From: an uncultured Eubacteriales bacterium
GTDB lineage: Bacteria; Bacillota; Clostridia; Oscillospirales; Oscillospiraceae
Assembly (NCBI GenBank): GCA_900554275.1
Contig: USGS01000002.1
Span: 6,935 to 70,934 of the forward strand
Direction of reading: 5' to 3'
DNA length: 64,000 nt
Both the position numbers and the translations under genes were made by a program. Below the pieces are notes generated by a model. It saw nothing but the letters and a program-made list of their open reading frames with translations, had not been told where the DNA came from and did not search any database. This document shows positions 63,929 through 64,000 of this stretch, one piece after another. Position 1 is the first letter of the stretch, and each line of letters starts with the position of its first letter.

Positions 63929-64000
63929 GGAGCGGGCGACGAGGCTCGAACTCGCTACCTCGACCTTGGCAAGGTCGCGCTCTACCAGATGAGCTACGCC
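63928..64000 (-). tRNA. tRNA-Gly (anticodon GCC), 5' end cut by window
   Basis: On the minus strand, anticodon stem CGACC/GGTCG with loop TTGCCAA (anticodon GCC), T-arm with GTTCGAGCC, acceptor 3' strand CGCCCGC and encoded TCCA. The first three bases (expected GCG) lie beyond base 64000. Confidence 0.92.

Overview
The window reads as chromosome from a high-G+C, strictly anaerobic, gut-type member of the Clostridia, most like the Oscillospiraceae. This rests on the gene families (citrate lyase, trimeric [FeFe] hydrogenase, SipW/TasA-type surface operon, YhgE/Pip, YgiQ, YitT and YesL proteins), AGGAGG-type ribosome sites, TTGACA/TATAAT promoters and tRNA genes with encoded CCA. It is an inference; no rRNA or marker phylogeny is present.

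Layout. 1-4758: end of an aconitase-family hydratase, citrate lyase citDEF and an AbrB-type membrane protein. 4969-6402: MATE exporter. 6808-10061: surface operon with a PKTG-anchored protein, a TasA-like protein, a SipW-type signal peptidase and a second SipW-dependent protein. 10166-24302: a region of visibly lower G+C bounded by a 32-bp direct repeat of the 3' end of tRNA-Thr(CGT). The tRNA is intact at one end, and the displaced 3' stub still carries its terminator at the other. The island holds a catabolic cluster (alcohol dehydrogenase, AbgB-like amidohydrolase, AbgT-like transporter, creatinase-like protein, GntR regulator, PPC protein, MalY-like PLP enzyme, RidA, 2-hydroxyacid dehydrogenase, LarA racemase, split UxaA-type lyase) and relics of a serine recombinase and an ATPase.

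24482-28608: small YtxH-like protein, a degenerate OMP-decarboxylase-like protein, a histidine phosphatase-GNAT fusion and YgiQ. 28906-35125: F1Fo ATP synthase operon in the order a-c-b-(delta C-domain + alpha fusion)-gamma-beta-epsilon, with no separate delta gene. 35432-40276: two YhgE/Pip proteins around a small membrane protein. 40531-44597: HydCBA-type hydrogenase behind a Rex-like operator. 44662-45522: YitT. On the minus strand, 53381 down to 45613 carries an acetoin/2-oxoacid dehydrogenase complex, an SDR, MgtC, an SGNH hydrolase and lipoate ligase. Further up, 60843 down to 53436 carries a LacI-controlled ABC uptake operon with a second phosphatase-GNAT fusion, a TIM-barrel isomerase, two permeases, a binding protein, YesL and a phosphodiesterase. 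LacI is divergent at 61254. PepT and a partial tRNA-Gly close the window.

How the parts fit. The hydrogenase disposes of NADH and ferredoxin electrons under apparent redox control. Citrate lyase and the lipoate-dependent complex feed acetyl units. LplA plausibly lipoylates the E2 of its own operon. In the island, three promoters of near-identical architecture carry a shared ATTGTRTACAAT-like operator just downstream of -10, so the GntR protein encoded among them probably controls the whole pathway. The most unusual finding is the delta-alpha ATP synthase fusion; the island pathway is the best candidate for an uncharacterised catabolic system.
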